From Aphanizomenon flos-aquae FACHB-1287 (GTDB lineage: Bacteria > Cyanobacteriota > Cyanobacteriia > Cyanobacteriales > Nostocaceae): 64,000 bases of DNA. The DNA lies in contig NZ_JACJTO010000023.1 in NCBI RefSeq assembly GCF_014698755.1, positions 1 to 64,000 of the forward strand. Reading direction: 5' to 3'. A program made the translations under genes and the position numbers. How positions within the stretch are numbered: position 1 is the stretch's first letter; the number at the start of each line of letters is the position of its first letter. The notes below the pieces were generated by a model, which did not search any database, was not told where the DNA came from, and saw only the letters and a program-made list of their open reading frames with translations. Shown here in pieces: positions 18,625 through 28,241 of the stretch.

Positions 18625-18732
18625 TACACTGCTTCCCGGTATTATGAGATACATATCTAGCGAGCAAGATGACCGCACCACAAGAGTTTGATGATTCAAC
18701 TTTGTACCTCATAAGAGCGGAAACCGCTGTAT
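18625..18732 (+). repeat. Dispersed MITE-like element, copy 5
   Basis: Begins TACACTGCTTCCCGGTATTA and ends AGAGCGGAAACCGCTGTA, with the core GACCGCACCACAAGAGTTT. Very similar to the copy at 42915-43022. Confidence 0.8.
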
Positions 18733-18761
18733 ATACCGTCAAACCTTATTTTAAACAACGA

Positions 18762-18807
18762 ACAACTGACCACTGACCACTGACAACTGACCACTGACAA
18801 CCGACCA
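18762..18807 (+). repeat. Short heptamer-type array (ACTGACC/ACTGACA)
   Basis: CAACTGAC, CACTGAC and CAACCGAC units in tandem, same family as at 5658. Confidence 0.8.
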
Positions 18808-18921
18808 AGGATTGTTAAGCTATAGTTGGAGTCTGTGTTCAAAATCAAAATCAAGCCAGTGATAAGTAGAAAAGCCTATCATATTTATGGGATAATACTA
18901 TAGACATATCTCATTTAATGA

Positions 18922-18938
18922 GCAAATAGCCTATTTGC
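18922..18938. promoter_or_regulatory. 17-base palindrome upstream of cp12
   Basis: GCAAATAGCCTATTTGC is a perfect dyad around one central base, about 120 bases before the cp12 start codon. It could be an operator for a dimeric regulator or a leader hairpin. Only the symmetry is observed; no regulator is implied by the sequence. Confidence 0.35.
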
Positions 18939-19057
18939 AAGATACTACCTACCGGAATTATCATTAAAAGTGTAAAAATGGTTGCTCATAAAAGAGAAAA
19001 ATCCTATTTCCCAAGTTTTTCTATTCTAGTAGAAACCAAACATAACGAGACACAATC

Positions 19058-19300
19058 ATGACCAATACAGAAGCACAAGTTGGCGACATCCAAGAAAAAA
19101 TTCAAGCAGAAGTTGAGCAAGCTCGCGCTGTATGCGACATCTCCGGTGGTAATTCCGCTGAATGTGCTGCTGCTTGGGATGCTGTAGAAGAATTGCAAGC
19201 GGCAGCTTCTCACCAGCGTCAAGTTAAGCCTAAAAACGCTCTAGAGCAATACTGTGATGCTAATCCAGAGGCAGATGAATGCCGCTTGTACGAAGACTAA
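19058..19300 (+). CDS. cp12: Calvin cycle protein CP12
   Basis: 80 residues, the usual length. CP12 is a small, partly disordered protein that joins GAPDH and phosphoribulokinase into an inactive complex in the dark. The central signature AAAWDAVEEL is present, as are both redox cysteine pairs: VCDISGGNSAEC near residues 26-37 and YCDANPEADEC near the C-terminus, which ends RLYED, the GAPDH-binding tail. Because both pairs are intact, the protein should respond to thioredoxin. It is a single gene with an upstream palindrome and a downstream terminator-like hairpin. Confidence 0.98.
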   Translation: MTNTEAQVGDIQEKIQAEVEQARAVCDISGGNSAECAAAWDAVEELQAAASHQRQVKPKNALEQYCDANPEADECRLYED

Positions 19301-19622
19301 AACCGCAGAACGGAATTAAAGATTAACAATTAAAAATTAAAAAGGTATATTTTACAAGCTTTCTCGCAATTTTTAATGGTTAGTTATTTTTGTCCCCCCC
19401 TGCTCTATAACCAGTAGTTGTACTTTGTTGCTAAGTGGCAATTTATCAGTATATCGATGGTTTGAAGCTCCATTAATCACTTGGACGTTAACCAGACGGG
19501 GATTAAATTCCCCGTTTTAACTTGGTAATAAAACTTCCAAACTGACTTTTTTCTGGAATGGCTAACTCTACGCTATCCTATCAAATATCCAGTCACAAAT
19601 TTTTCTATTTTTTATTGACTTT
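19301..19622. other. Spacer after cp12
   Basis: No gene was recognised. It carries a terminator-like hairpin at 19496-19518. The first 90 bases are AT-rich, and a CCCCCCC run lies near 19393. Confidence 0.5.
19496..19518 (+). terminator. Intrinsic terminator candidate after cp12
   Basis: ACGGGGA and TCCCCGT form a 7-bp stem with a 6-base loop and the run TTTT at the 3' side. It lies about 195 bases after the cp12 stop, so it would give a long 3' UTR. Confidence 0.55.
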
Positions 19623-20213
19623 ATGACACAACTATGGTTTAGACCTTATGTTTGGATGGACTACCGACTAGCGTTATTATTTACGCTAATTATTCCTTTA
19701 ATTTTGCTAATTTGGACTTTTGTACAAAAAGCAGAGGCCATGCAACGTTTATTAATCATTTACTGTCGAGTAGCTAGTTTATTAGTTATTAGTATGTACT
19801 TAATGATTGGTGGTTTTGGAGTAAGTTTTATTTCCGCTTTAATGGCTCGGATTCTTATTCCTATCGCGCTATGGTTTTGGGTAGATATCAATGATGAAAT
19901 TGACTATTATCCTCATAGTCCATTAAAACTAATTTTCACTTCTTGGCGTTGGGCAACAACAGTTTATTGTACTTTAGGAACAATAGCTCTTTTACCTTTT
20001 TTAGGATGTGCTTTTTCAGAAACTGCTTTCAAAACTCCTTACTGTAGCGTTTGGTTAGAAGCACCATTAGTTTTTAAAGACTATTTCCACCACAACAGTA
20101 AACCCGCTTTTTTAGGGTTTTTGGGTATAGTTACTTTAATATTTTACGTAGTTTATTTAAGTTATTTTGTTGCGGTTAAGCTAGGAAAACATGGACGTTC
20201 AGCTACACATTGA
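19623..20213 (+). CDS. DUF3177-like cyanobacterial membrane protein
   Basis: 196 residues with five or so hydrophobic segments: LALLFTLIIPLILLIWTFV, LLVISMYLMIGGFGVSFI, ALMARILIPIALWFW, TTVYCTLGTIALLPFL and GFLGIVTLIFYVVYLSYF. The N-terminus (LWFRPYVWMDYRLA) and the WVDINDEIDYYP loop match what I recall of the DUF3177 family, which is restricted to cyanobacteria and of unknown function. It is expected in the inner or thylakoid membrane. No catalytic motif is visible. Confidence 0.7.
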   Translation: MTQLWFRPYVWMDYRLALLFTLIIPLILLIWTFVQKAEAMQRLLIIYCRVASLLVISMYLMIGGFGVSFISALMARILIPIALWFWVDINDEIDYYPHSPLKLIFTSWRWATTVYCTLGTIALLPFLGCAFSETAFKTPYCSVWLEAPLVFKDYFHHNSKPAFLGFLGIVTLIFYVVYLSYFVAVKLGKHGRSATH

Positions 20214-20314
20214 GCAATTGAAAATTTAGAAAAAATTCTGAACTGTGATTATGCAAATTAATTAATCATCTCTATCAAAACAATCACCAAATTATAATTT
20301 TCAATACTGAATTG

Positions 20315-20614
20315 ATGAATAATCCCATTGCTAAAAGACTGGAACAATATACAGTCAAAAAATCCCAAGAAGTTCTCATAGTTACCATAGAAATTGATAA
20401 TGAACCAGATAAAATTGCTGTATTTAAAGGATTTTCTAGTTCTTTAATGCGCCCCACAGCTTATGATCCTGATGTCCCAGTGTTGCCAAATACAGCTACA
20501 ATTATCACAATTGACCGCATAGCAAGTCCCTATAATCCTGACTCACCTCGTTATCTTCAACAAAACATTTCTTGGGAAGATATGCAAGTTTTATTATCAG
20601 AAATGGGAATTTAA
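20315..20614 (+). CDS. Conserved small cyanobacterial protein
   Basis: 99 residues from the ATG at 20315 (a TTG just before it at 20312 is a less likely start). It is soluble with beta-rich composition: SQEVLIVTIEIDNEPDKIAV, FKGFSSSLMRPTAYDPDVPV, TIITIDRIASPYNP and WEDMQVLLSEMGI. It looks like a conserved cyanobacterial/plastid family of unknown function that I cannot name with certainty. It sits 52 bases upstream of cbiD in the same orientation and may be cotranscribed with it. Confidence 0.65.
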   Translation: MNNPIAKRLEQYTVKKSQEVLIVTIEIDNEPDKIAVFKGFSSSLMRPTAYDPDVPVLPNTATIITIDRIASPYNPDSPRYLQQNISWEDMQVLLSEMGI

Positions 20615-20666
20615 ATTACAACTGGGTAGGATTTTTTTGAATTTTTGTTAATTTTAAATTGTTAAT

Positions 20667-21782
20667 ATGTCCCGTTCTGGATACACTTTGCCTGTTTTCG
20701 CTTGTGCTGCTGCTGTTGCGGCTTTGCATTGGTTACGCCATAATCAACCTCTGACTGTAACTTCTATAGATTTGATTCAACCCGCTGAAATTGTAGATAT
20801 ACCCATTCAGCAAGTAGCGGGAATATCGGAAAATCAGGCCTTGGCTATCACTCGCAGTGATCCAGGTGATAATCTAGATTTAACGAAGAATACACCGATT
20901 TGGGCTATGGTAGAATGGTACGAGGGAAATGGAGAAACCGTAATTATTCAGGGTGGAGAAGGAATTGGTAAACAACTTAATGGTGAGGGGAAAGCAGCAA
21001 TTTATGGTTATGCTCAAAAGTTATTAACAGAAAATTTACAACGATTATTAGCACCGACGGAAAAAATCAAGGTGACAATTATTTTACCAGAGGGACGATC
21101 ACTTGCTGTACGTACTTCTAACTCCGCTTTTGGGGTAGTCGAGGGACTTTCTTTACTAGGAACAACAGGGATTTCTCAACCTTTAAGCACACCAGAGCAA
21201 TTAACAGCTTTCCTCGCTGATTTAGCAGATAAAGCTCGTCAATTTACAACTTTAGTATTTTGTATTGGGGAAAATGGCCTGGATTTAGCTCAGAAACTCG
21301 GTATCAACCCCGCACAAATTGTCAAAACTGCTAACTGGTTAGGACCGATGTTAGTAGCTGCTGATATCTTAGGTATAAAAGAAATTTTACTATTTGGTTA
21401 TCACGGTAAATTACTCAAGCTAGCGGGGGGAATTTTTCACACTCATCATCATTTAGCTGATGGTCGACGGGAAATTTTAACCGCCCATTGTTCCATGCTA
21501 GGATTAAGGTCTCCAGATCTTCAAGCTATTTTTCATAGTTCTACAGCAGAAGCCGCATTAAAACATCTCAGAAGTTTAGATCACGCTACTGGTAGTCATT
21601 GGGTAAATCAAGTATATAACTCCATTGCTGAAACAATTGATACCCGCTGTCAAGAATATATGAATAGCCACAACGAACAAGGTAAGACTATTGTAGCCTG
21701 TGGTTCTGTGCTTTTTGACCGCGATCGCCAAATCTTAATAAAAAGTAAAATTGGTTGTATGTTACTGGAAAAATTGTGCTAA
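20667..21782 (+). CDS. cbiD: Cobalt-precorrin-5B (C1)-methyltransferase
   Basis: 371 residues. CbiD methylates C1 of cobalt-precorrin-5B in the anaerobic (early cobalt insertion) route to cobalamin. The opening SGYTLPVFACAAAVAALHWL corresponds to the family's G-x-T-T-G-x-C-AAAA start. VEGLSLLGTTGISQPLS is the highly conserved central block, followed by NWLGPMLVAADILGIKEIL and LFGYHGKLLKLAGGIFHTHH. It stands apart from other cob/cbi genes in this window, as is usual in cyanobacteria, where the pathway is scattered. guaA follows 154 bases downstream. Confidence 0.95.
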   Translation: MSRSGYTLPVFACAAAVAALHWLRHNQPLTVTSIDLIQPAEIVDIPIQQVAGISENQALAITRSDPGDNLDLTKNTPIWAMVEWYEGNGETVIIQGGEGIGKQLNGEGKAAIYGYAQKLLTENLQRLLAPTEKIKVTIILPEGRSLAVRTSNSAFGVVEGLSLLGTTGISQPLSTPEQLTAFLADLADKARQFTTLVFCIGENGLDLAQKLGINPAQIVKTANWLGPMLVAADILGIKEILLFGYHGKLLKLAGGIFHTHHHLADGRREILTAHCSMLGLRSPDLQAIFHSSTAEAALKHLRSLDHATGSHWVNQVYNSIAETIDTRCQEYMNSHNEQGKTIVACGSVLFDRDRQILIKSKIGCMLLEKLC

Positions 21783-21936
21783 CTTAATATGAATTATCGT
21801 AAGTACCCCAAATAAATATTTTTAACTATGATTTCCTTGATTAATTTATCTGTGATTAGCAATGATCATTATTCACAAAAATCATAAAAACCACAGTTTC
21901 TGACTTTACTATCCTTAAGAACACACTTTTTCTACC

Positions 21937-23559
21937 ATGAATACAGCGGTGACCCTACCAACAGTCGAAATACCCCAAACACAGGAAAATCTGTGGAAAC
22001 TTAAAGGTCAAATAATTGTAATTTTAGACTTTGGTTCTCAATATTCTGAATTAATTGCGCGTCGTATCCGCGAAACACAAGTATATTCAGAAGTTCTTTC
22101 CTATCGCACCACAGCCGAACAGTTACGGGAAATCAACCCCAAGGGTATCATCCTATCTGGTGGTCCAAACTCTGTATATAGCGATCATGCTCCCTATTGT
22201 AACCCAGAAATCTGGAAATTGGGAATACCCGTTCTCGGTGTTTGCTATGGAATGCAACTCATGGTTAATCAACTAGGTGGAGAAGTAACTAAAGCAGAAC
22301 GGGGTGAATATGGTAAAGCATCTCTATATATAGATGACCCTACAGACTTATTAACTAATGTCGAAGAGGGTACAACCATGTGGATGAGTCATGGAGACTC
22401 AGTTACAAGTATGCCTCCCGGCTTTGAGTTATTAGCACATACTGATAATACTCCTTGTGCTGCGATCGCTCACCATGATAAAAAACTCTATGGTGTCCAA
22501 TTTCACCCCGAAGTTGTCCATTCTCAGGGTGGTATAGCTTTAATTCGCAACTTTGTTTATCATATCTGTGAGTGTGAACCAACTTGGACAACATCCGCTT
22601 TTGTCGAGGAATCAATTGAGGAAATTCGCGCTAAGGTAGGAGATAAACGGGTATTATTAGCATTATCTGGAGGTGTAGATTCTTCTACACTGGCTTTTCT
22701 CCTGTATAAAGCCATTGGTGAGCAGCTAACCTGTGTATTCATTGATCAGGGTTTCATGCGGAAATTAGAACCCGAAAGATTAGTTAAGTTATTTAAAGAA
22801 CAATTTCATATTCCTGTAGAATATGTCAATGCCCGCGAGCGATTTATCTCAGCTATTGCTGGAGTAACAGATCCCGAAGAAAAGCGTCGCCGCATTGGAC
22901 ATGAATTTATCAGTGTTTTTGAGGAGACATCAAAAAATCTTGGTCATTTTGATTACCTGGCTCAAGGGACACTTTATCCAGATGTAATTGAATCTGCTGA
23001 TACCAATGTTGATCCAAAAAGTGGTGAACGGGTAGCAGTGAAAATTAAAAGTCATCATAACGTGGGCGGTTTACCAAAAGACTTGAGATTTAAACTTGTA
23101 GAACCACTACGAAAACTATTTAAAGATGAAGTCCGCAAAGTCGGGCGTTCCATTGGTTTACCGGAAGAAATCGTTCAACGTCAACCCTTCCCTGGACCTG
23201 GTTTAGCCATTCGCATTTTAGGTGAAGTTACCCACGAACGCTTGAATATTTTACGAGATGCTGATTTAATTGTCCGTCAAGAAATTAATCAGCGCGGTTT
23301 ATATAATCAGGTTTGGCAAGCTTTTGCGGTTCTATTACCTATTCGTAGCGTTGGAGTTATGGGTGATAAGCGTACCTATGCTTATCCCATTGTTTTAAGA
23401 ATTGTCACGAGCGAAGACGGCATGACTGCGGACTGGTCACGGATTCCTTACGATGTGCTAGAGGCAATTTCTACCCGCATTGTTAATGAAGTCAAAGGTG
23501 TGAACCGTGTGGTTTATGATATTACTTCCAAGCCACCTGGAACTATTGAGTGGGAATAG
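21937..23559 (+). CDS. guaA: GMP synthase (glutamine-hydrolysing)
   Basis: 540 residues. It aminates XMP to GMP with glutamine and ATP. The class I glutamine amidotransferase domain (about 25-220) has the nucleophile Cys in [10 protein letters not shown] and the His-Glu pair in QFHPEV. The ATP pyrophosphatase domain has the PP-loop [10 protein letters not shown] and the dimerisation domain ends with [14 protein letters not shown], the normal family C-terminus. The extra N-terminal 20-odd residues are common in cyanobacterial GuaA. The TAG stop is immediately followed by a GGTGATT array. Confidence 0.98.
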   Translation: MNTAVTLPTVEIPQTQENLWKLKGQIIVILDFGSQYSELIARRIRETQVYSEVLSYRTTAEQLREINPKGIILSGGPNSVYSDHAPYCNPEIWKLGIPVLGVCYGMQLMVNQLGGEVTKAERGEYGKASLYIDDPTDLLTNVEEGTTMWMSHGDSVTSMPPGFELLAHTDNTPCAAIAHHDKKLYGVQFHPEVVHSQGGIALIRNFVYHICECEPTWTTSAFVEESIEEIRAKVGDKRVLLALSGGVDSSTLAFLLYKAIGEQLTCVFIDQGFMRKLEPERLVKLFKEQFHIPVEYVNARERFISAIAGVTDPEEKRRRIGHEFISVFEETSKNLGHFDYLAQGTLYPDVIESADTNVDPKSGERVAVKIKSHHNVGGLPKDLRFKLVEPLRKLFKDEVRKVGRSIGLPEEIVQRQPFPGPGLAIRILGEVTHERLNILRDADLIVRQEINQRGLYNQVWQAFAVLLPIRSVGVMGDKRTYAYPIVLRIVTSEDGMTADWSRIPYDVLEAISTRIVNEVKGVNRVVYDITSKPPGTIEWE

Positions 23560-23607
23560 GTGATTGGTGATTGGTGATTGGTGATTGGTGATTGGTGATT
23601 GGTGATT
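23559..23607 (+). repeat. Heptamer array (GGTGATT x7)
   Basis: Seven perfect 7-base units beginning on the last base of the guaA stop codon. The same arrangement (TAG plus heptamers) is seen after aroQ. Confidence 0.9.
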
Positions 23608-23706
23608 GGGAAGAATGTTTTACTCAGTCGCCAGTCCCCAGTCTCCATTACCTATTAACTTAGGTCTAAAATTAAGAAGCATTAGATTTAGTTGAGAATA
23701 TTTATT

Positions 23707-23967
23707 ATGGCTGCGAAAGTAGAAATTTATACTTGGGCAACTTGCCCGTTTTGTATGCGTGCTAAAAGTCTACTCAAAACGAAAAATGTTGATTTTATCG
23801 AATACAGCATTGATGGAGATAATGACGCAAGAGCAAAAATGGCACAGCGGGCTAATGGAAAACGCTCTCTACCACAAATTTTTATTAATGATGCTCACAT
23901 TGGTGGTTGTGACGATATCCATACTTTAGAGCGTCAAGGTAACTTAGATAAGTTGCTAGTTTCTTAA
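23707..23967 (+). CDS. grxC: Glutaredoxin 3
   Basis: About 86 residues from the ATG at 23707; a TTG at 23692 would add five unneeded residues. It is a thioredoxin-fold dithiol glutaredoxin with active site CPFC in TWATCPFCMRAKSLL, the cis-Pro loop KRSLPQIFI and the glutathione-binding GGCDD. It uses glutathione to reduce protein disulfides and mixed disulfides. Downstream lies gshB in the same orientation, a pairing conserved in many cyanobacteria that links glutathione synthesis to its use. Confidence 0.96.
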   Translation: MAAKVEIYTWATCPFCMRAKSLLKTKNVDFIEYSIDGDNDARAKMAQRANGKRSLPQIFINDAHIGGCDDIHTLERQGNLDKLLVS

Positions 23968-23981
23968 AATATTGTGGATCA

Positions 23982-24039
23982 GATCCCCGACTTTTTTCTC
24001 TGATTTTTCACTGTAAATTAATTTGAGAAGTTGGGGATC
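23982..24039. repeat. Inverted repeat between grxC and gshB
   Basis: GATCCCCGACTT and AAGTTGGGGATC are inverted copies with 11 of 12 matches, separated by 34 bases. The same arms (GATCCCCAACTTCT and AGAAGTCGGGGATC) recur at 42897 and 43051. It may act as a partial terminator between the two genes or may just be a dispersed repeat. Confidence 0.6.
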
Positions 24040-24087
24040 TTGAATATTCCTAAATATAAAAACTCGTAGATAAAAGAGGTATAAAGA

Positions 24088-25050
24088 ATGAAACTAGCTT
24101 TTATTATTGATCCTATCCATCGGCTTGATCCCTGTCATGATACTAGTGTGGCTTTGATGGAAGCAGCGCAAATTCTAGGACACGAAATTTGGATAACTCA
24201 GACAAATTTGCTCAGTGTAATTGATGGTAAAGCTTGGGCTGTTTTGCAACAGTTAGAACTTGTTCCTGTAGAGTTAGTAGAGGGGCGTTGGTTAGCGGTT
24301 AATCCTTGGTTTAAATTAAGTCCTAGTTGCTTTGTTGCTTTAGAAACGATGGATACCGTATTTATGCGGACAGATCCACCGATCAATGATGCTTATCTTT
24401 ATGCTACTTATATTCTGGATTATATTGACCAAGATAAAACTTTAGTGATCAATGATCCTGCGGGTATTCGTAATGCTAATGAGAAAATGTATGCTCTCCA
24501 GTTTAGGGAATGTATTCCAGAAACCATTGTCAGCGCCAACAAACAAGTAATTCGCCAATTTGTGGAATCGAAAGGGGCAACAATTCTGAAACCACTGGGG
24601 AATAAGGCTGGAGAGGGAATTTTATTTTTACAATCAAGCGATCGCAATTTCAATTCTATTGTTGAACTTAGCACCCTCCAAGGTCAAATTCCCGTCATGG
24701 TACAAAATTATTTACCCCAAGCCAAGGAGGGAGATAAACGGATTATCTTACTCAATGGTGAACCCATGGGTGCACTTAATCGCCTCTCTAGTAGCAGTGA
24801 TTTTCGTAATAATATGGCGACCGGTGGTACAGTTGCTCAAACCACTATTACCCCAAGAGAACGGGAAATTTGTAGCCATTTAGCCGCAAAACTCCGTCAA
24901 GACGGCTTAATTTTTGTTGGTATTGACGTAATTGGTGGCTACCTCACGGAAGTTAATGTTACAAGTCCCACTGGTATCCGTGAAATTGACCGTCTCGATG
25001 GTACTCATATTGCCAATCAGGTTATTAAATGGCTAGAAGACAATAAATAG
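24088..25050 (+). CDS. gshB: Glutathione synthetase
   Basis: 320 residues. It joins gamma-glutamylcysteine and glycine with ATP. The N-terminal prokaryotic GSH synthetase domain begins MKLAFIIDPIHRLDPCHDTS. The ATP-grasp part shows TVFMRTDPPINDAYLYATYI, NDPAGIRNANEKMYALQF, ILKPLGNKAGEGI (ATP-binding loop), GDKRIILLNGEPMGALNR and a final FVGIDVIGGYLTEVNVTSPT. AGAGG lies about 12 bases upstream of the ATG. The protein has full family length. Confidence 0.97.
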   Translation: MKLAFIIDPIHRLDPCHDTSVALMEAAQILGHEIWITQTNLLSVIDGKAWAVLQQLELVPVELVEGRWLAVNPWFKLSPSCFVALETMDTVFMRTDPPINDAYLYATYILDYIDQDKTLVINDPAGIRNANEKMYALQFRECIPETIVSANKQVIRQFVESKGATILKPLGNKAGEGILFLQSSDRNFNSIVELSTLQGQIPVMVQNYLPQAKEGDKRIILLNGEPMGALNRLSSSSDFRNNMATGGTVAQTTITPREREICSHLAAKLRQDGLIFVGIDVIGGYLTEVNVTSPTGIREIDRLDGTHIANQVIKWLEDNK

Positions 25051-25177
25051 GTAAAATGCAGGGTACAGAGTGCCGGGGATAAATTAATTTATTTATGTAC
25101 TTCTCTCCTCCAACGAACAACTGACAACTTTTATACACCACTGTGAATTTAATCTAAAATCTCATATCCACAATCAT

Positions 25178-26479
25178 TTAATTTCTTGGAGGTGTCCGCC
25201 GTCTTTGCAGAAAATCAGGAATATCCAAAGAGGGTTTTTCTTTTGGTTGTTCCATAGGTGGAGTAGGGTTATTAATAGGTTGTTGTAGTGGTGTAGGTCT
25301 TCTAGTAGTGGTAGTGGGAGTAGGTGTGACAACTCTAGGAGTAACTACAGTTTGTGCGGATGGAGGTTGAATCTCGCCTGTAAATCCAGTCGCAATCACA
25401 GTAATTCTGACTTCTCCTTGGAGTCTGTCATCAATTACCGCCCCAAAAATAATATTGGCATTAGGATCAACTACTTCATAGATTGTTTCTGCCGCAGCGT
25501 TAACTTCATGGAGGGTGAGATCACTACCACCAGTAATATTAAAGACAACTCCTCTAGCCCCTTCAATGGAACATTCCAATAGCGGTGAAGAAATGGCAGC
25601 GATCGCTGCTTCTCGAGCTCTAGACTTACCCGAACTCACACCAATTCCCATCAAAGCTGATCCAGCATCGGCCATGACAGCCCGCACATCAGCAAAATCA
25701 ACGTTAACTAACCCTGGGATGGTAATAATATCAGAAATTCCTTGTACACCTTGACGCAATACATCATCAGCATAGCGAAAAGCCTCTTGCACAGGAGTTT
25801 GTTCAGGAATGACTTCCAACAGCTTATTATTAGGAATAATAATCAAGGTATCAACTCGACTTTTCAAACCTTCAATACCTTGTTCTGCTTGGCTAGTGCG
25901 TCTGCGTCCCTCAAAAATAAATGGCCGAGTCACCACACCAACGGTGAGAGCACCCATTTCCTTGGCTATTTCTGCTACAATTGGGGCTGCACCTGTGCCT
26001 GTACCTCCACCCATACCAGCAGTAATAAATACTAAATCAGCACCTTCTAAAGCAGTGGCAATTTCATCACGAGATTCTTCTGCCGCTTTTTGACCAATAG
26101 CCGGATTTCCCCCCGCGCCCAATCCTCTAGTTAATTTTTGTCCAATTTGCAACCGACTAGGAGCGCCGGCTAAAGTTAAAGCTTGAGCATCAGTATTAAT
26201 TGACCAAAACTCTACCCCAGATACATCAGACTCAATCATTCTGTTGACAGCATTACCACCGCCGCCACCCACACCAATCACTTTGATGTTGGCAACACGG
26301 CCGGGCACAATTTCACCAATACCGCTATTTTCAGGGGAAATTCTTTTGCTATCTTTAGCTGGGGTGAAATTTAGCCCAGAATTATTAAAAGGATTGTTGG
26401 GGTTGACGGACAGAGGGAACCCTGATTGTCCCGCCGCTTGAGAGTTATGGTTAAGCCCTTGGTTGTTATCAAGTGTCAT
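25178..26479 (-). CDS. ftsZ: Cell division protein FtsZ
   Basis: 433 residues. Tubulin-like GTPase that forms the division ring. The N-terminal 60 residues are a cyanobacterial extension before [19 protein letters not shown]. The GTP-binding signature is [13 protein letters not shown], and the T7 loop with catalytic aspartates is [12 protein letters not shown] Pro/Thr-rich linker ([17 protein letters not shown]) leads to the conserved C-terminal peptide [10 protein letters not shown] that binds partner proteins. It lies downstream of ftsQ on the same strand, separated by 558 bases, so it probably also has its own promoter. Confidence 0.98.
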   Translation of the reverse strand: MTLDNNQGLNHNSQAAGQSGFPLSVNPNNPFNNSGLNFTPAKDSKRISPENSGIGEIVPGRVANIKVIGVGGGGGNAVNRMIESDVSGVEFWSINTDAQALTLAGAPSRLQIGQKLTRGLGAGGNPAIGQKAAEESRDEIATALEGADLVFITAGMGGGTGTGAAPIVAEIAKEMGALTVGVVTRPFIFEGRRRTSQAEQGIEGLKSRVDTLIIIPNNKLLEVIPEQTPVQEAFRYADDVLRQGVQGISDIITIPGLVNVDFADVRAVMADAGSALMGIGVSSGKSRAREAAIAAISSPLLECSIEGARGVVFNITGGSDLTLHEVNAAAETIYEVVDPNANIIFGAVIDDRLQGEVRITVIATGFTGEIQPPSAQTVVTPRVVTPTPTTTTRRPTPLQQPINNPTPPMEQPKEKPSLDIPDFLQRRRTPPRN

Positions 26480-27037
26480 GGGATTTGCAAAAGGTAGATA
26501 AACGAATTTTTCCGGTGTGATTCACCTAAGAATTAACTAATTACCAAAATTAACTTTGGCACTGTATTGTATTGTTTTTACTATTGCCAGCCTACATTAT
26601 GATAAGCCAGATGTAACGATTTGTCACTGAGTGGCGGATAAAACCCCAATTACTGAAGCCAGATATCTAGCGTGTTGACTTCTGACTCTTTTTTTGTGGA
26701 TTTTTGATTAGCTATACAGTTTATGATACCAACCGCTGATGTTGCTGACTCCCCCTTATTCTTAAAAAGTATAGTTCCAAAAAGCTTAGACATTTATTTG
26801 TCGCATACTAGTAAGAATTTTTAATAACCCCCTAATCTTTTTTCAGCAGATTTTTTAGTTACTAAATTTACAATCTTTAACATAATTTCTCAGCCATTAG
26901 TTAGAAAATTGTATATCTATATGTACAATATATAACTAATTTACAAAAATATAAATTAGTAGCTTGAGTTTCTCTGGAAGATTTGCCTATTCAGGTAGAT
27001 AAAGGCAAAAGGGGGTAAAAAGAAACAAGGTTGACCT
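26480..27037. other. ftsQ-ftsZ spacer
   Basis: 558 bases without a gene, AT-rich, lying upstream of ftsZ on the minus strand. It presumably contains an ftsZ promoter and a long leader. No repeat or clear hairpin was seen. Confidence 0.5.
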
Positions 27038-27979
27038 TCAATTTATTGGAGTTTTGTTCGCTGGTCCCGATTTCTTGATCTCTAAGCTAGGTTTTTTTTG
27101 ATTCATTTGTACTAGTGGAATAGCAGGATTTTTGATATCAATGTAATCTATATTGCTAGGATTAACTTCATCTGGTAATCGGCGCATTTGTACAAGTGCT
27201 TGAATTTGCCCAGTTAATCTATTACTAGGGCTGCCTAAATGCACATTCCCTAATTCAGTTTTCAAAATTAAATTTGTAGGATCTTGAAAATTAATTTCGG
27301 TCACTTTTAGAGAACTATGGCTGATAGCTTCATATACTTGAGTCCAAAACATCTGATATTGTGCCCTTGAGCCAATCACTATTAATTGGGGTAATTTTGC
27401 CTTGGGATTAATTAATATATAGCTGGATAAGGGCATCCACACGCCACTGGCATCTAATAAACCCAGTTCATTTTCTTTTTTAGCAGTACCACTATTTTGC
27501 CAACAAGACTTAATATCGGCGGGCTGTTCCGTAGGGAAAGAGGCAAGAATACAATTAGTAACCGTTTGATCTTGGGTTTTTTGAGCAATGGCCACCGGTA
27601 CTCGTTCCTGGATTTCAATCATCAAACCAGGTGGTAATAACCGCCGGCTAACCGTAGCTTTGACAATATTTGGTTGTTTTCTTAAAGAATCAGCAATTAA
27701 GGAAGGTTTAACCCGCCATAAAGATTGGGGAAATGATAATCCTAACAGTGAATAAATATCTTTTTGGGTCAAAACTCGATCACCAGACTTGATCACTATT
27801 TGCTCTGAATCTTTTAATACCCACATTGGTTGGATTGCTACCCAGAATAAAGCCAAGGTAAATCCAGTGACAGCAAGTGCACGCCAAAGAGCCTGAATAA
27901 TTTTGATTTGTCGTTGCCGACGTAATTTTTGGCGACGTTGAGCTAAATTTGTCCGAGAAACTGATAATATCCCAGCCAT
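27038..27979 (-). CDS. ftsQ: Cell division protein FtsQ (POTRA domain)
   Basis: 313 residues. A basic cytoplasmic segment (RRQKLRRQRQIKIIQ) is followed by a single membrane helix (ALAVTGFTLALFWVAIQ) and a POTRA domain (about 60-130: QIVIKSGDRVLTQKDIYSLL, IVKATVSRRLLPPGLMIEIQ, ERVPVAIA). The remaining periplasmic part (EVNFxDP-like TEINFQDPTNLILKTELG) fits the FtsQ beta domain. FtsQ links early and late divisome proteins. It precedes ftsZ, as in other cyanobacteria, although here without the mur/ddl genes next to it. Confidence 0.93.
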   Translation of the reverse strand: MAGILSVSRTNLAQRRQKLRRQRQIKIIQALWRALAVTGFTLALFWVAIQPMWVLKDSEQIVIKSGDRVLTQKDIYSLLGLSFPQSLWRVKPSLIADSLRKQPNIVKATVSRRLLPPGLMIEIQERVPVAIAQKTQDQTVTNCILASFPTEQPADIKSCWQNSGTAKKENELGLLDASGVWMPLSSYILINPKAKLPQLIVIGSRAQYQMFWTQVYEAISHSSLKVTEINFQDPTNLILKTELGNVHLGSPSNRLTGQIQALVQMRRLPDEVNPSNIDYIDIKNPAIPLVQMNQKKPSLEIKKSGPANKTPIN

Positions 27980-28051
27980 ATAAACCTCTTTATGAATATC
28001 AGTTCAATTTATTGCATATTAAATTCGCTAATTAATACCTTCGCCAAAACC

Positions 28052-28093
28052 CTGAAACCCCATTGATATCGTCAGGATTTGATTGGGTTTCAG
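28052..28093. repeat. Inverted repeat upstream of ftsQ
   Basis: CTGAAACCC and GGGTTTCAG form a perfect 9-bp stem around 24 bases. It lies between the 106-residue gene and ftsQ on the minus strand and may be a terminator or attenuator. There is no T-run. Confidence 0.4.
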
Positions 28094-28241
28094 ATTTGTA
28101 TTGGGGAAATTGGCACAGGTATTGCTTATACTAGAGACTAAACTTATTCAAGCATCATGGACATGATCCGGAAAATTAGCTTTTCATAAAGTCTGGGGTA
28201 AAACCCTTTAGGTGCAAGCCTCTATGATTAAAGTTCATGCC

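Larger units (their letters stand above)
18525..19057. other. cp12 upstream region with repeats
   Basis: 533 bases without a gene. The first half is repeat DNA: a MITE-like copy (18625-18732) and a heptamer-type array (18762-18807). The second half should hold the cp12 promoter and leader, including a 17-base palindrome at 18922-18938. Confidence 0.6.
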
